From Myxocyprinus asiaticus (Eukaryota > Chordata > Actinopteri > Cypriniformes > Catostomidae): DNA of 64,000 bases. Below are positions 47,016-56,743 of the stretch, in pieces; the first letter of the stretch is position 1, and each line of letters opens with the position of its first letter. The notes under the pieces were generated by a model, which was given only the letters and a program-made list of their open reading frames with translations, ran no database searches and had not been told where the DNA came from. The DNA lies in NCBI RefSeq assembly GCF_019703515.2, contig NC_059348.1, forward strand, positions 22,554,156 through 22,618,155. The letters run 5' to 3'. The translations under genes and the position numbers were made by a program.

Positions 47016-49299
47016 GACGGACAACCCAGGGACGAGGGAACCCACTCACCTGGAGCTGGTAGAAAGACCACTCCATCCCCCGGTGGAGGGCCGGGTGGAA
47101 AATCTTTTGTTGCCTTTTCGTTTGATTTCGCCGTACGCCCAAGTGGCTGCGGTACCCAACAGTTCAACAAAAGAGCGGCTTCCTTCCTCCCTGGGTCACA
47201 TACCCGCTGTGTACGGTCGTCACCACGACTACCGTCCACGGGCTTTATCTTGCAGGATTGGCGCTCCAGCGGTGCCCTTTTTGCCCCTGAGCGCCCAGCT
47301 GTGGCACAAATCCACCCCCGATGTGACAGCCTCCACGGGTCGCGAGGACAGGCCTCTTCCTCCCCCGTCCCAGGCTGTTCCGGGGGTGGTCACAAGGAGC
47401 CAGGTAAGTGCTTCGATGTCCCTAGACTCAGCACGGCCACGACGTGCTGTGGCACCTTGCGCTCCGCCCCGCCGCGAGGCCCCACCTGCCGGTACGTCCG
47501 ACGACGTTGTCCCCTTGGTTCCCCTCGCACGGAATTTGGACGCATGGCTTGCACTTCCCAATCCGTCGCGGTGGTTGATCCGGACCGTCCGACTCGGCTA
47601 CGTGATTCAGTTCGCCAGGCGCCCGCCCAGGTTCAGCGGTACTCACTTCACCTTCGTCAAGGGCGAAAACGCTGTTACTTTGCGCGCAGAAATCGCTACC
47701 CTCCTACGAAAGGGCGCGATAGAACCTGTCCTTCCAGCCGAGGTGAAGAAAGGGTTTTACAGCCCCTACTTCATCGTACCGAAGAAAGGCGGTGGGTTGC
47801 GGCCAATCTTGGACCTGCGAGTACTGAACTGGGCTTTACACAGACTCCCGTTCAAGATGCTGACGCAAAGACGCATTTTAGCGAGCGTCCGGCATCAGGA
47901 TTGGTTCGCGGCGGTAGACCTGAAGGACGCGTACTTTCACGTCTCGATCCTTCCTCGACACAGACCCTTCCTGCGGTTCGCGTTCGAGGGTCGGGCGTAT
48001 CAGTACAAAGTCCTCCCTTTCGGCCTGTCCCTGTCTCCTCGCGTCTTTACGAAGATCGCAGAGGCTGCCCTTGCCCCGTTAAGGGAGGTAGGCATTCGCA
48101 TTCTCAATTATCTCGACGACTGGCTAATCTTAGCTCACTCTCGAGACGTGTTATGCGCACACAGGGACCTGGTGCTCTCGCACCTCAGCCGATTAGGGCT
48201 TCGGGTCAACTGGGAAAAGAGCAAGCTCCTCCCGGTTCAGAGCATCTCTTTTCTCGGTTTGGAGTTGGACTCAGTCTCTCTGACGGCGCGCCTTACGAAC
48301 GAGCGCGCCCAGTCGGTGCTGGCCTGTTTGAAGGCGTTCAAACAGAAAACAGCGGTTCCACTGAAACTTTTTCAGAGGCTCCTGGGGCATATGGCATCCT
48401 CGGCGGTGGCCACCCCGCTCGGGTTGATGCATATGAGGCCACTTCTGCACTGGCTCCAGTCTCGAGTCCCGAGACGGGCATGGCGCCACGGGACACACCG
48501 CGTGGCCATTACACCGGTCTGTCACCGTCTTTTCAGCCCTTGGACCGACCTCTCGTTTCTACGAGCAGGTGTTCCTCTAGAACTGGTCTCCAGGCGCATC
48601 GTGGTCACGACAGACGCCTCCAAGACGGGCTGGGGCGCTGTTTGCAACGGGCACGCAGCCACCGGCCTCTGGACGGGTCCGCGGCTGCGTTGGCACATCA
48701 ACTGCCTCGAGTTACTGGCAATTCTGCTCGCCCTGCGGAGGTTCCGGCCGTTGATCCAGGGCAAGCACGTGCTAGTTCGGACAGACAGCACGGCAGCGGT
48801 AGCATATGTCAACCGCCAAGGCGGTCTGCGCTCCCGCTGTATGTCACAACTCGCCCGCCGTCTCCTCCTCCGGAGTCAGCAGCACCTCAAGTCGCTGCGA
48901 GCCACTCATATCCCGGGCAACCTCAATGTTACAGCGGACGCGCTGTCACGGCAGGTTCCCCGCAGGGGAGAGTGGAGACTCCACCCCCAGGTGGTCCAGC
49001 TGATTTGGAGTCGATTCGGTCGGGCTCAGGTGGACCTGTTCGCCTCCCAAGAATCCTCCCACTGCCCGCTCTGGTACGCCCTCACTGAGGCTCCTCTCGG
49101 CATAGACGCATTGGCACACAGCTGGCCCCCTGGCATTCGCAAATACGCATTTCCCCCAGTGAGCCTACTTGCACAGACACTGTGCAAGGTCAGGGAGGAC
49201 GAAGAGCAGGTCATCCTGGTAGCGCCCTACTGGCCCACCCAGACATGGTTCTCGGACCTCACGCTCCTCGCGACAGCTCCCCCTGGCAAATTCCCCTGA
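46933..49299 (+). CDS. DIRS-like reverse transcriptase/RNase H polyprotein
   Basis: An open frame of 788 residues in +1 relative to gag, which it overlaps by 83 bases; the true start is uncertain and the first part is weakly conserved. RT spans about 47700-48250: KKGGGLRPILDLRVLN, AAVDLKDAYFHVSI with the first Asp, LPFGLSLSPRVFT, and LNYLDDWLILAHS with the catalytic pair at 48109. RNase H follows: VVTTDASKTGWGAVC (about 48600), LELLAILLAL, VRTDSTAAVAYVN, VTADALSRQ. The C-terminus (WRLHPQVVQLIWSRFG.., VDLFASQESSHC, VAPYWPTQTWFSDL) is the conserved region after RNase H in DIRS elements, often annotated as methyltransferase-like. No stop or missing catalytic residue is visible. Confidence 0.93.
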   Translation: MEPTAGSRRHPSLSRHRRTHGGLRGAPETDNPGTREPTHLELVERPLHPPVEGRVENLLLPFRLISPYAQVAAVPNSSTKERLPSSLGHIPAVYGRHHDYRPRALSCRIGAPAVPFLPLSAQLWHKSTPDVTASTGREDRPLPPPSQAVPGVVTRSQVSASMSLDSARPRRAVAPCAPPRREAPPAGTSDDVVPLVPLARNLDAWLALPNPSRWLIRTVRLGYVIQFARRPPRFSGTHFTFVKGENAVTLRAEIATLLRKGAIEPVLPAEVKKGFYSPYFIVPKKGGGLRPILDLRVLNWALHRLPFKMLTQRRILASVRHQDWFAAVDLKDAYFHVSILPRHRPFLRFAFEGRAYQYKVLPFGLSLSPRVFTKIAEAALAPLREVGIRILNYLDDWLILAHSRDVLCAHRDLVLSHLSRLGLRVNWEKSKLLPVQSISFLGLELDSVSLTARLTNERAQSVLACLKAFKQKTAVPLKLFQRLLGHMASSAVATPLGLMHMRPLLHWLQSRVPRRAWRHGTHRVAITPVCHRLFSPWTDLSFLRAGVPLELVSRRIVVTTDASKTGWGAVCNGHAATGLWTGPRLRWHINCLELLAILLALRRFRPLIQGKHVLVRTDSTAAVAYVNRQGGLRSRCMSQLARRLLLRSQQHLKSLRATHIPGNLNVTADALSRQVPRRGEWRLHPQVVQLIWSRFGRAQVDLFASQESSHCPLWYALTEAPLGIDALAHSWPPGIRKYAFPPVSLLAQTLCKVREDEEQVILVAPYWPTQTWFSDLTLLATAPPGKFP

Positions 49300-49417
49300 G
49301 GAAGGACCTTCTTTCTCAGGGACGGGGCACCCTCTGGCACCCGCGCCCAGACCTCTGGAATCTCCATGTCTGGCCCCTGGACGGGACGCGGAAGACCTAG
49401 GTGGCCTACCACCCGCG

Positions 49418-50404
49418 GTGGTAGACACGATCACTCAGGCTAGGGCCCCCTCTACGAGGCGCCTGTATGCCTTGAAGTGGTCTCTGTTCGCTAAGTGGTG
49501 TTCTTCTCGACACGAAGACCCCCAGAGATGCGCAGTCGGATCAGTGCTTTCCTTCCTGCAGGAGAGGTTGGAAGGGAGGCTGTCCCCTTCCACCTTGAAG
49601 GTGTACGTTGCTGCCATAGCAGCACACCACGACGCAGTTGAGGGTAAGTCCTTAGGGAAGCACGATCTGATCATCAGGTTCCTAAGAGGCGCTAGGAGGC
49701 TGAATCCCTCCAGACCGCTCTTCGTTCCCTCATGGGACCTCTCCGTAGTTCTTCAGGGCCTACAGAGAGCCCCCTTTGAGCCTTTGCAGTCAGTCGAGCT
49801 GAAGGCACTCTCCCTGAAGACTGCCCTCCTGACTGCGCTCACTTCCATCAAGAGGGTAGGTGACCTGCAAGCGTTCTCTATCAGCGAAACGTGCCTAGAG
49901 TTCGGTCCGGGTTATTCTCACGTGATCCTGAGACCCCGACCGGGCTATGTGCCCAAGGTTCCCACCACTCCTTTTAGGGACCAGGTGGTGAACCTGCAAG
50001 CGCTGCCCCAGGAGGAGGCAGACCCAGCCCTGGCGTTGCTGTGTCCGGTGCGTGCTTTGCGCATCTATTTGGATCGCACGCAGAGCTTTAGACTCTCTGA
50101 GCAGCTCTTTGTCTGCTTCGGTGCACAGCGGAAAGGAAGCGCTGTCTCCAAGCAGAGGATCGCCCACTGGCTTGTTGATGCCATATCTATGGCATATCTC
50201 GCCCAAGACATGCCGCCCCCGGTAGGGCTACGGGCCCATTCTACCAGGGGTGTAGCGGCTTCTTGGGCTCTGGCCAGAGGTGCCTCTCTAACAGACATTT
50301 GTAGAGCAGCGGGCTGGGCAACACCCAACACCTTTGCAAGGTTCTACAACCTCCGGGTGGAACCGGTTTCGTCCCGTGTAGTGGCACGCAACACAAGCGG
50401 ATAA
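49418..50404 (+). CDS. DIRS-like tyrosine recombinase
   Basis: 328 residues. An N-terminal core-binding-like helical domain (APSTRRLYALKWSLFAKWCS, LSPSTLKVYVAAIAAHHD) precedes the catalytic domain with Arg146 in LTSIKRVGDLQAFS, His274-x-x-Arg277 in LRAHSTRGVAASWA, Trp300 in CRAAGWATP and nucleophile Tyr310 in FARFYNLRV. All signature residues are present. It should integrate a circular DNA copy by strand exchange, which fits the GT-flanked ends without target duplication. The frame lies 118 bases downstream of the RT frame. A start at 49418 is supported because homology begins at VDTITQARAPS. Confidence 0.95.
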   Translation: MVDTITQARAPSTRRLYALKWSLFAKWCSSRHEDPQRCAVGSVLSFLQERLEGRLSPSTLKVYVAAIAAHHDAVEGKSLGKHDLIIRFLRGARRLNPSRPLFVPSWDLSVVLQGLQRAPFEPLQSVELKALSLKTALLTALTSIKRVGDLQAFSISETCLEFGPGYSHVILRPRPGYVPKVPTTPFRDQVVNLQALPQEEADPALALLCPVRALRIYLDRTQSFRLSEQLFVCFGAQRKGSAVSKQRIAHWLVDAISMAYLAQDMPPPVGLRAHSTRGVAASWALARGASLTDICRAAGWATPNTFARFYNLRVEPVSSRVVARNTSG

Positions 50405-51156
50405 GCCCGGGATAGCCGGCCGGGTGTATCGCTTGCACATAGCGCCTCCCACCTCCTTTTGAGCTGAAGACGTGCGCTGTTAATTCCCAGTAGTGTTCAC
50501 AAAAGTTGTTCCCTGGTTGATTTCCTCCGAGCCCTGTGGCAGTCGAGTCTTCGGAGAGACTCACTGCCGGCCCAGTACACGTGCTATCTAAGAGCCCGGT
50601 GCTGGGGTAGGTGCTCCGCATGTGGCGGTTCCCTGTAAGGCTAACCCCATGCGATCTATATCTTCCGCTAGCTCGTTTCCCTGCTGGCAAACGGCGTCTT
50701 CCTTGGGCAGAGCCCCTCTGCCCCAGTCTCCATGTTGTAGTACCTCCTCCCCCATTGGGCAGGATCTACCTTGAAGGCTCTCCACATGGTTGGAAAGACC
50801 ATGTGATGTATTCTTCCACTTAAATATCCCCCCTCTTGAGGCGAGGTGTGGTCTCCGCAGTGTCCTCCCCTTGGGAGGGACACCCCCGACTAGACCTGGC
50901 GGCCCAGTCGGATAATCCCCCTTCTTTTTTAGGGAGTGGAAAAAGAGAAGGGGAAAAGAGGCCACGACTGGGTTAAGCCCGTCTCTATCTTTGGGTAGTC
51001 GACTTGTCCCCAAGTAGGGCCGTTCGACACTCATAACTGTGTTGGGGGAGGTTACGTGTCGACCTGGTGCGCTGGCTATGAGGCACACAGCAAGTCTGCC
51101 CACCACACACCGCCAGTTCACGTAACACAGTTCAGCCTTGTGGCGTTTTGTATAGG
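50405..51156 (+). other. DIRS-like 3' untranslated region
   Basis: Conserved with about 3925-4450 and with the minus strand of about 61190-61935. It has no convincing reading frame. It includes short stretches such as 'aggtgctccgcatg' and 'cttgggcagag', and many stop codons on the coding strand. Confidence 0.7.
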
Positions 51157-51263
51157 GACCCCTAGTGTCACTACATCGACACCAACGTCGAGTGAGTGAC
51201 AGATAGGGAACGTCATGGTTACTGGTGTAACCTCCGTTCCCTGATGGAGGGAACGAGACGTTG
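51157..51263 (+). repeat. Internal complementary region of DIRS-like element
   Basis: 51157-51210 is the exact inverted complement of the left tip (45099-45152). It is joined directly to 51212-51262, the inverted complement of the right tip (about 51488-51539). The join reads 'gataggga-acgtcatgg', the inverse of right end + GT + left end, as in a closed circle. In DIRS1 such a region templates completion of the termini. The same arrangement exists at 4457-4575 and, inverted, at 61070-61185. Confidence 0.9.
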
Positions 51264-51289
51264 GTCCCTCCTGCCACAACGCTGAACTA

Positions 51290-51539
51290 CCCGCTGAAAT
51301 GGCCGGACCTTATATCGGCTCCTCAGCGTAAAACCTGAATGAGTGGTTGCATACCAGCTCCTTTTATACCCGTATGTTCGGGGGAGTGGCATGCAAATAC
51401 CACTCGCCAATTTTCATTGGCCTTTTATCAAAGACCAGAGGTGTCTCGGGCTCCCAAGAGTGACCCCTAGTGTCACTACATCGACACCAACGTCTCGTTC
51501 CCTCCATCAGGGAACGGAGGTTACACCAGTAACCATGAC
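51290..51539 (-). repeat. Right inverted terminal region of DIRS-like element
   Basis: Inverted complement of the left terminal region, plus a unique outer 40 bases containing 'aacgtctcgttccctccatc' and 'agggaacggaggttac', which can fold on each other (ccctccatcaggga-type hairpin). Confidence 0.9.
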
Positions 51540-51567
51540 GTCATACACACCTGGGATATCATGATGG

Positions 51568-52139
51568 TTTTTACTGAAGGCCCTGGTTCCATTCGGATCG
51601 GTGCGGATACATGTACCGTTGCAGCCCTAGTGAATATGTGAATAAAACACAGTTGATGTAGTGCCTCTAGTGTTAATTTCGCCAGAAAACTGCAACAAAA
51701 CATAGAGCAAGGCACGTAAAACTCAGTTTGCAAAAATATTGTAATAGTAACACTCATTTTATGAGACTTGGGTTGTATTGCGGTCATGCTCTATGAAAAG
51801 CACTTGCACCTCACAGTGACATCGCTGCATGCATGTATGATAAAGTGCACTTCTTGATCTAAATCACCATTTTTGGTTTAAGTAAATGTAAAAATATGGG
51901 CCATAAATAGAATGTGTCATAAAATTTTTACATCTCTAAAGTTGTTCAAATGTCAAATCCTTTAAGTTTTAGATACTGTTATTATGTTGACATTGTTCGT
52001 TTGCATAGGCTACTTGTATGTATGTATAAATTTTTAAGTATCATAAAACCACACTTAATGCATGAACATTAATGAATAATGAGATAACGTTGGGATCTGT
52101 GCTTTAGACCTTGCAGATTAAATGCAGCCAAAAGAAACT
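51568..52139. other. No gene; possible hAT-type tip
   Basis: 'taccgttgcagccct' at about 51614-51628 looks like the inverted tip of a hAT-like element related to the words at 36712 and 38613. No other feature is seen. Confidence 0.4.
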
Positions 52140-52739
52140 ATAGCGTATAATTTTAGCAATTAATTTTAAATATATGAAAATATTTTGTGTGAATTCACCT
52201 CAAAAAAATGTCAGGTTGTGAAATTCAAGTTTTTATTATTCAAGTGGTGGATTTCAAGTCGTGAAATTCAGGTCTCCATATTCACATTGTTGAATACAGG
52301 ATGAGAAATTCAGGTGGCAAAATTCGAGGATGACATCCGGGAATGCAAGAAAGAGCAAATGAACGTTGATGTAATCCATGTCTCTTGGACAGTCGCATAG
52401 TGATGGAAACAACTCAAAAAAGTAATTTTAAACAACTGTGACAACAACACTGAAAACACAAAAAGGTATACTTTAGCGATACTTATATAAATTGGACCCT
52501 TCACCTAAAAGCAAGTTTCATCAAGAACCTTATTTAATAATGATATGGGCAAATGACATTTACCAATGGAAACGAATAATCAAACTACCTCTTTTTAACT
52601 GCAAGTCTGCAAAAAAATTTGTAGTCGAGAAGTATAAAATAATAAATCTAAAAATAAAAAGGTATATTTCTATACGTCTGTTAAACGGTTGTGAGATCAA
52701 AAAAGGGTTGAACATTTATATAACTATATATACATATAT

Positions 52740-52764
52740 ATTATTATTATTATTATTATTATAT
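52740..52764. repeat. TTA microsatellite
   Basis: Short (TTA)n run within the enclosed region. A CA run (57175-57196), an AAT run (57201-57222) and a C-run (57324-57337) lie at the other side. Confidence 0.85.
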
Positions 52765-54238
52765 TAATTTCTCTGCCTTCAGAGAACAACAGAGTGTGTT
52801 TAATCATTACATACACAGTAAAATGAATCGGGTATATAGCTACCACTTGTTACTGTAAATAAGTGAAATAATACAGACCTATGGCTGACTGAAACAACAG
52901 CTGCCTTTACCTGTTTTGTAAGTGTGTGTTGCATGTCTTGGCTGTTTGATAATATTTATTATAATTATATTTCACTTTCTCTTGCACATTTGTACTAGTG
53001 CTGAATGAAAATATAGTGAACTTCGAATGTACAACACGCATTCTGTTCCTAATTGTTTACATCAGTCTGGATTGCTTGAGTTAGCATGCTATCTCGCTTT
53101 TTAATATTTTTATCAAAATTCTGGATAGTCTAACCTCATATGTATTATATATGTAGACTACTGATGATTTGTCAGTGTCTTATATATTATGTTTATTTTC
53201 AGGCAGACCACATCACCTTCATGATAATACAAATCTGGGGCCATATTCACAAAACAGTTCTCCTAAATAGCAGTAAAAGTTCTTAGGTAAGAGTTTCCTC
53301 TTAAAACCTATTCACAAAGCTGCTGAGACCAACTTTTACTAAGGAATGGGGAGAAATCTTAAGCTAAGAGAAAGGGCAGGGTTGACCTCATTGCTATGGA
53401 TGATGTCAACAAGCTTACTAACTATGCCCACAGTGATTGGCTGATAGGGGATGGGTCTCTGTCAGTGATTTAATCATAGAAATATTGTAGAACGAGGTAT
53501 CATGTTGCCATATTCAGATAATTATTTTAAAATAAAAATGTTGCCATATTCAAATAAAGATTTTAAAATGTAGGCTAAGTGTTACTAATTAAACAAGTAT
53601 ATGTTCAGCTAATTGTCAGCCTCTTACATGTCTGCATCTCATAAACAATTAGTAGATATGCATATAAGCAGCCTTTTAATTAACAGACTAGAATAATCAT
53701 GGCTGATAGTAAGACGTTGTGGAAACATAAAAGAAAACCAAACTGGACGCAAGAACAGCTGTTACTTCATGCCCAACTTGTACATGAAAAGAAGGACATA
53801 ATTAAAGGGAAATTTGGAGTTGGGATAACTTCCAAAACCAAAATAGAAGCGTGGGAAAATATATGTGTGCAAATAAATGTGGCTTTCCCACTTCTGTCCA
53901 GAAGCAAAAATGACTGTGAAAAGCGCTGGTATTGTTTGCAGTCTCAGGCAAGGCCAGACATTGCAGAATTCAAGTGACAAACAACTGCCACAGGTAATAG
54001 GACATTATTTTAAACTTGACCGCAATATTTTATTCTACATCATTCAATGCATTTTGCCTATACATAAATGAACCTCGTTATGTCATTGCAGATTAAAATC
54101 TATAATTCAAAATATTTATTCCATATATGAGGAGGAGACTCAGCACCCATGGCTCTATTGCCTATTGCCTCAGTGGTGTACAGTGTCCTTGGGCACTCAG
54201 ACACCAGTATAACGGGGCTGGAGGAGTGCATTGACCCT

Positions 54239-54857
54239 GTAATGCTCTCTAAAGCAAAGTACAAAAACACGGTAAACGCTGGAAGAAGGCAGAACTAGGA
54301 ACTAGGAAATAAAACAAACGTTACATCCACGATGGGAACCGATACATGAACAGAAGAAAACACAACAACTGACAAAGACTGAACAGAAATCAGGGTATTA
54401 TATACACAAGGACTAATGGGGGAATGGAACACTGGTGAGAACAATTGGGAGCAGCTGACATAGATGAGGGCAGTGCATTTTGGGAAGTGTAGTCCAGGGA
54501 AAACAGAAGACAGAGGATAAACACAAGGCAACACAACAGTGAATCATGACACCCCCCCCCCCCCCCCCAATGGGCAGCTCCTGACGCCTAAGGAAGGCTG
54601 GTAAGGGAGGCAGGGCCAAGATGGAGCCGGAGACCAAGGAGACCAGAGCAGACCAGGCAGTCGACCAGGGGACCCAGGAGACCAGACCAGATCAGGCGGA
54701 CAGCCAGGAGACCAGGGCAGATCAGGCGGATGGCCATGAGACCAAGGAGACCAGAGCAGATCAGGCAGACGGCTAGGAGACCAAGGAGACCAGGGCAGAT
54801 CAGGCGGATAGCCATGAGACCCAGAACACCAGAGCAGACACAACAGTGAATCATGAC
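54239..54857 (-). mobile_element. Gypsy-like LTR element remnant inserted in the Myb-like gene
   Basis: On the minus strand, 54551-54239 is an LTR-like unit running TGTCATGATTCACTGTTGTG..GAGAGCATTACA, preceded by a G-run (C16 at 54552-54567 on the plus strand) that looks like a polypurine tract. The same LTR start (20 bases) recurs at 54857-54838, so the other LTR is cut to its first 20 bases. Between them is a short repetitive internal piece. No target duplication is seen (gaccc left, atggg right). Confidence 0.7.
54580..54838 (-). repeat. Minisatellite in LTR element internal region
   Basis: Units such as 'gagaccagagcagatcaggc' + 'ggatggccat' recur about eight times, 25-33 bases apart. On the minus strand this reads a Pro-Asp-Leu-x-Trp-Ser-Pro repeat (PDLPWSPWSP-type), probably part of a low-complexity retroelement protein. 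Confidence 0.75.
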
Positions 54858-55710
54858 AATGGGTAAGTTTTTTTAATGGAACATTTGCCTCATATAATTA
54901 TTCACAGCTGGGACAGTCATTAATGATTCTCATGTTTAATAAATCAATTAAGAATCATATAATTACAATGACTTTCAAAATAATAATAATCATAATAATC
55001 ATTTTGTAAATGCCTCACAAAAATACATAGGCTAGACAAAAAAAGATGCCAAAACTCTCTCTCTCTTTTAGGGCCAACACTTCAGTTGCCAATCATGGCA
55101 GTGCTCCTGCCCCCCTCCCTCCTACCCCACTTTCTCCTGCCCCCCTTCTTCTTGCCCCCCTGGCTCCTGCCACCCTCTCTCCAGGCCCCTGCTCCTGCCA
55201 GTCCTGCAGTGACTGGTGGTGGTCCTGCTCCATCAGCATCTCTGTTGGAACAGAAATTGGAGCTTGAAATTAGTTTATTAAAGAAACAGCATAGGCTCCT
55301 CGACACACAGGAGAGGCTCCTCCACTTACAGGAGGAGTACTATTCTCAGAAACTGAAGATGCTTAAAGACAGATAATCTCTTGAATAAATACATTACAAT
55401 AACTTGTGTTTTGACTAATTTGTGTAGATACAAGGTAAAGCTATAATAATTGTAATTTAAGTACTTATTATAGCTTGGTAAGCCAAGGTCCATGTATCTG
55501 CACTATCGCACTATTCGAGCATAAAAATGACATTACTCTCCTAGTCTGTGATGCTGCTCTTATTAGCAGGATATTGTTGTTGTGATGGTTTATCCAAAGT
55601 GTGTATTGGTGAAATGGTCCCTGTATGCCAATCCACTTTGTAGTATGTGAACAGCCACTCTTCCTTCATCATCATCAGCAGCAGCAACATCATCATCGTC
55701 ATCATCATCT

Positions 55711-56743
55711 TCATACTCCTCTGGCTGTGGGATATTTTGTTGCTTGCACAGGTTGTGCACAGACAGTGATGATCCTGCTTGCTTTCTCTGGAGTTAGCTG
55801 GATTTTCCCATGTAGGGCATGAAAATGACGTTTCATCTGCCCAATGCCCCTTTCCACAACACTGTGAGTTTTCTTGTGAACTCTAAAACATATAACGTCT
55901 TGAGTGAGACTGTGAATACATATTGAAAGGTTCAACATAGTATATGTTCTATATGTAACATCTTTTTTTTCCAATACTTTTTATTTAATTAAGGTTTTGT
56001 GTGACCAATATAACTATAATTTCACAAGGAAAGCAATCATTTTGTGAGCTTACCTGTTGTAATTTAACTGAGGTCCCAGTTGTGGGTGGATGTAAGGCGT
56101 GAGGAGCCACGTCCTGCAGGGATAGCCACTGTCCCCCACCAAGGGACATCCAGCTGGAACATGATGCCTCTCAAACAGCAGCTTCAGGCCACTCTCCTGT
56201 AGGATCCGGGAGTCATGTGTTGCACCTGGCCACTTGGCGACAATGTCCAGAATATTGTAGTTGGCATCAAAAACCACCTGTGTGTTAATGCTATGAATTT
56301 TTTTTTCTGTTTACAAATGCGTGTTCATCTTGTGATGGTGCAATGATTCAGACATGTGTCCCATCTATAGCACGAACTACACTGTGTAGTCCAGCAATGG
56401 CCATGAAGTGGGCTTTGTTTCTTTGTAGCTGGCGAACATCAAGAGGAAACCGTATGGATTCTCGGACGATGTGGGGTCTGGAGAGGGCATTTATTGTTTG
56501 ATGCAATATTCTACTGACAGATGGCTGAGATATACCTAGTTCGTCTGCGCTGCATAGCTGCATTTCCCCTGTGGCCAAGTAGCGTAGAGTTGTCAAAACC
56601 TTGATTTCCAGTGTTATTGGGTTGTTTCTATTTGTTGGTGAAGTGATTGCATCCCTGACTGGTGATACCTTTTTTAAAAGCTCATTATTTTGAAATGTTT
56701 CTAAAATGTTTATGTTCCAAGGCAGATTGCCAGCAACAGCCAT
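55711..56743 (-). pseudogene. Harbinger DDE transposase (HARBI1-like), two exons
   Basis: An ATG at 56743 opens MAVAGNLPWNINILETFQNN.. with an HTH-like segment (CSADELGISQPSVSRILHQT) and the first Asp in VVRAIDGTHV. A TGA follows at once where Arg is expected (CGA to TGA is likely), then a frameshift in an A-run near 56300. The next part reads VFDANYNILDIVAKWPGATH with the second Asp in PLVGDSGYPC. Intron 56053-55883 has a consensus donor (AG/GTAAGC) and acceptor (TTTTAG). Exon 2 reads VHKKTHSVVERGIGQMKRHF with the catalytic Glu. The catalytic triad survives, but the gene is inactive. Confidence 0.88.

Larger units (their letters stand above)
45099..51539 (+). mobile_element. Near-complete DIRS-like tyrosine-recombinase retrotransposon
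   Basis: Contains inverted terminal regions, gag, RT/RNase H, a tyrosine recombinase and an internal complementary region, with no LTRs, no integrase and no target-site duplication. Both ends are flanked by GT (45097-45098, 51540-51541). The uninterrupted target survives in the opposite palindrome arm (around 38755) with a single GT, so insertion was conservative recombination across that dinucleotide. Only gag shows an obvious frameshift. Three other copies or fragments lie at 2538, 11114 and 60796. Confidence 0.95.
38660..51567. mobile_element. Palindromic repeat hosting a Gypsy, a solo LTR and a DIRS element
   Basis: Left arm: about 38660-38906 plus 43309-43440. Right arm: about 44860-45098 plus 51540-51567, inverted. 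The arms share the tagttcaccc-type start, 'tttctttcttcaccagaac', 'ccttaaaatgcaagtgaatg', 'gtcagcataaacgtcatc' and 'acttttggtgcaaaaaa'. The left arm is split by the Gypsy at 38907 and the right arm by the DIRS-like element at 45099. The loop (43440-44860) contains a solo LTR. Confidence 0.7.
53699..55376 (+). pseudogene. Harbinger Myb/SANT-like protein gene, three exons
   Basis: Exon 1 (53699-53992) encodes MADSKTLWKHKRKPNWTQEQ.., a Myb/SANT-like domain (NWTQEQLLLHAQLV..WENICVQINVAFP..CEKRWYCLQSQAR). An in-frame TGA replaces the codon after IAEFK, just before a donor (acag/gtaatag). Exon 2 (about 54132-54238) reads GGDSAPMALLPIASVVYSVL.. and is cut by an LTR insertion; its likely remaining end and donor (atgg/gtaagt) are at 54858-54862. 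Exon 3 (55072-55376) follows 'tctcttttag' and is Ala/Pro-rich, shifts frame once, then ends in a coiled coil (LLEQKLELEISLLKKQHRLL). The protein partners the transposase in nuclear import and end binding. Confidence 0.8.

Noticed and set aside
47250..49088. A 612-codon open frame overlapping the DIRS RT
   Set aside because: It is the shadow of the RT/RNase H gene in another frame. The frame starting at 46933 carries every RT and RNase H motif; this one carries none.
38613..51629. A hAT-like element bounded by 'tagggatgtcattgtacc' and 'taccgttgcagccct'
   Set aside because: The tips are only loosely inverted and the flanking octamers (atcacaaa, gtgaatat) do not match, so a single element cannot be supported.
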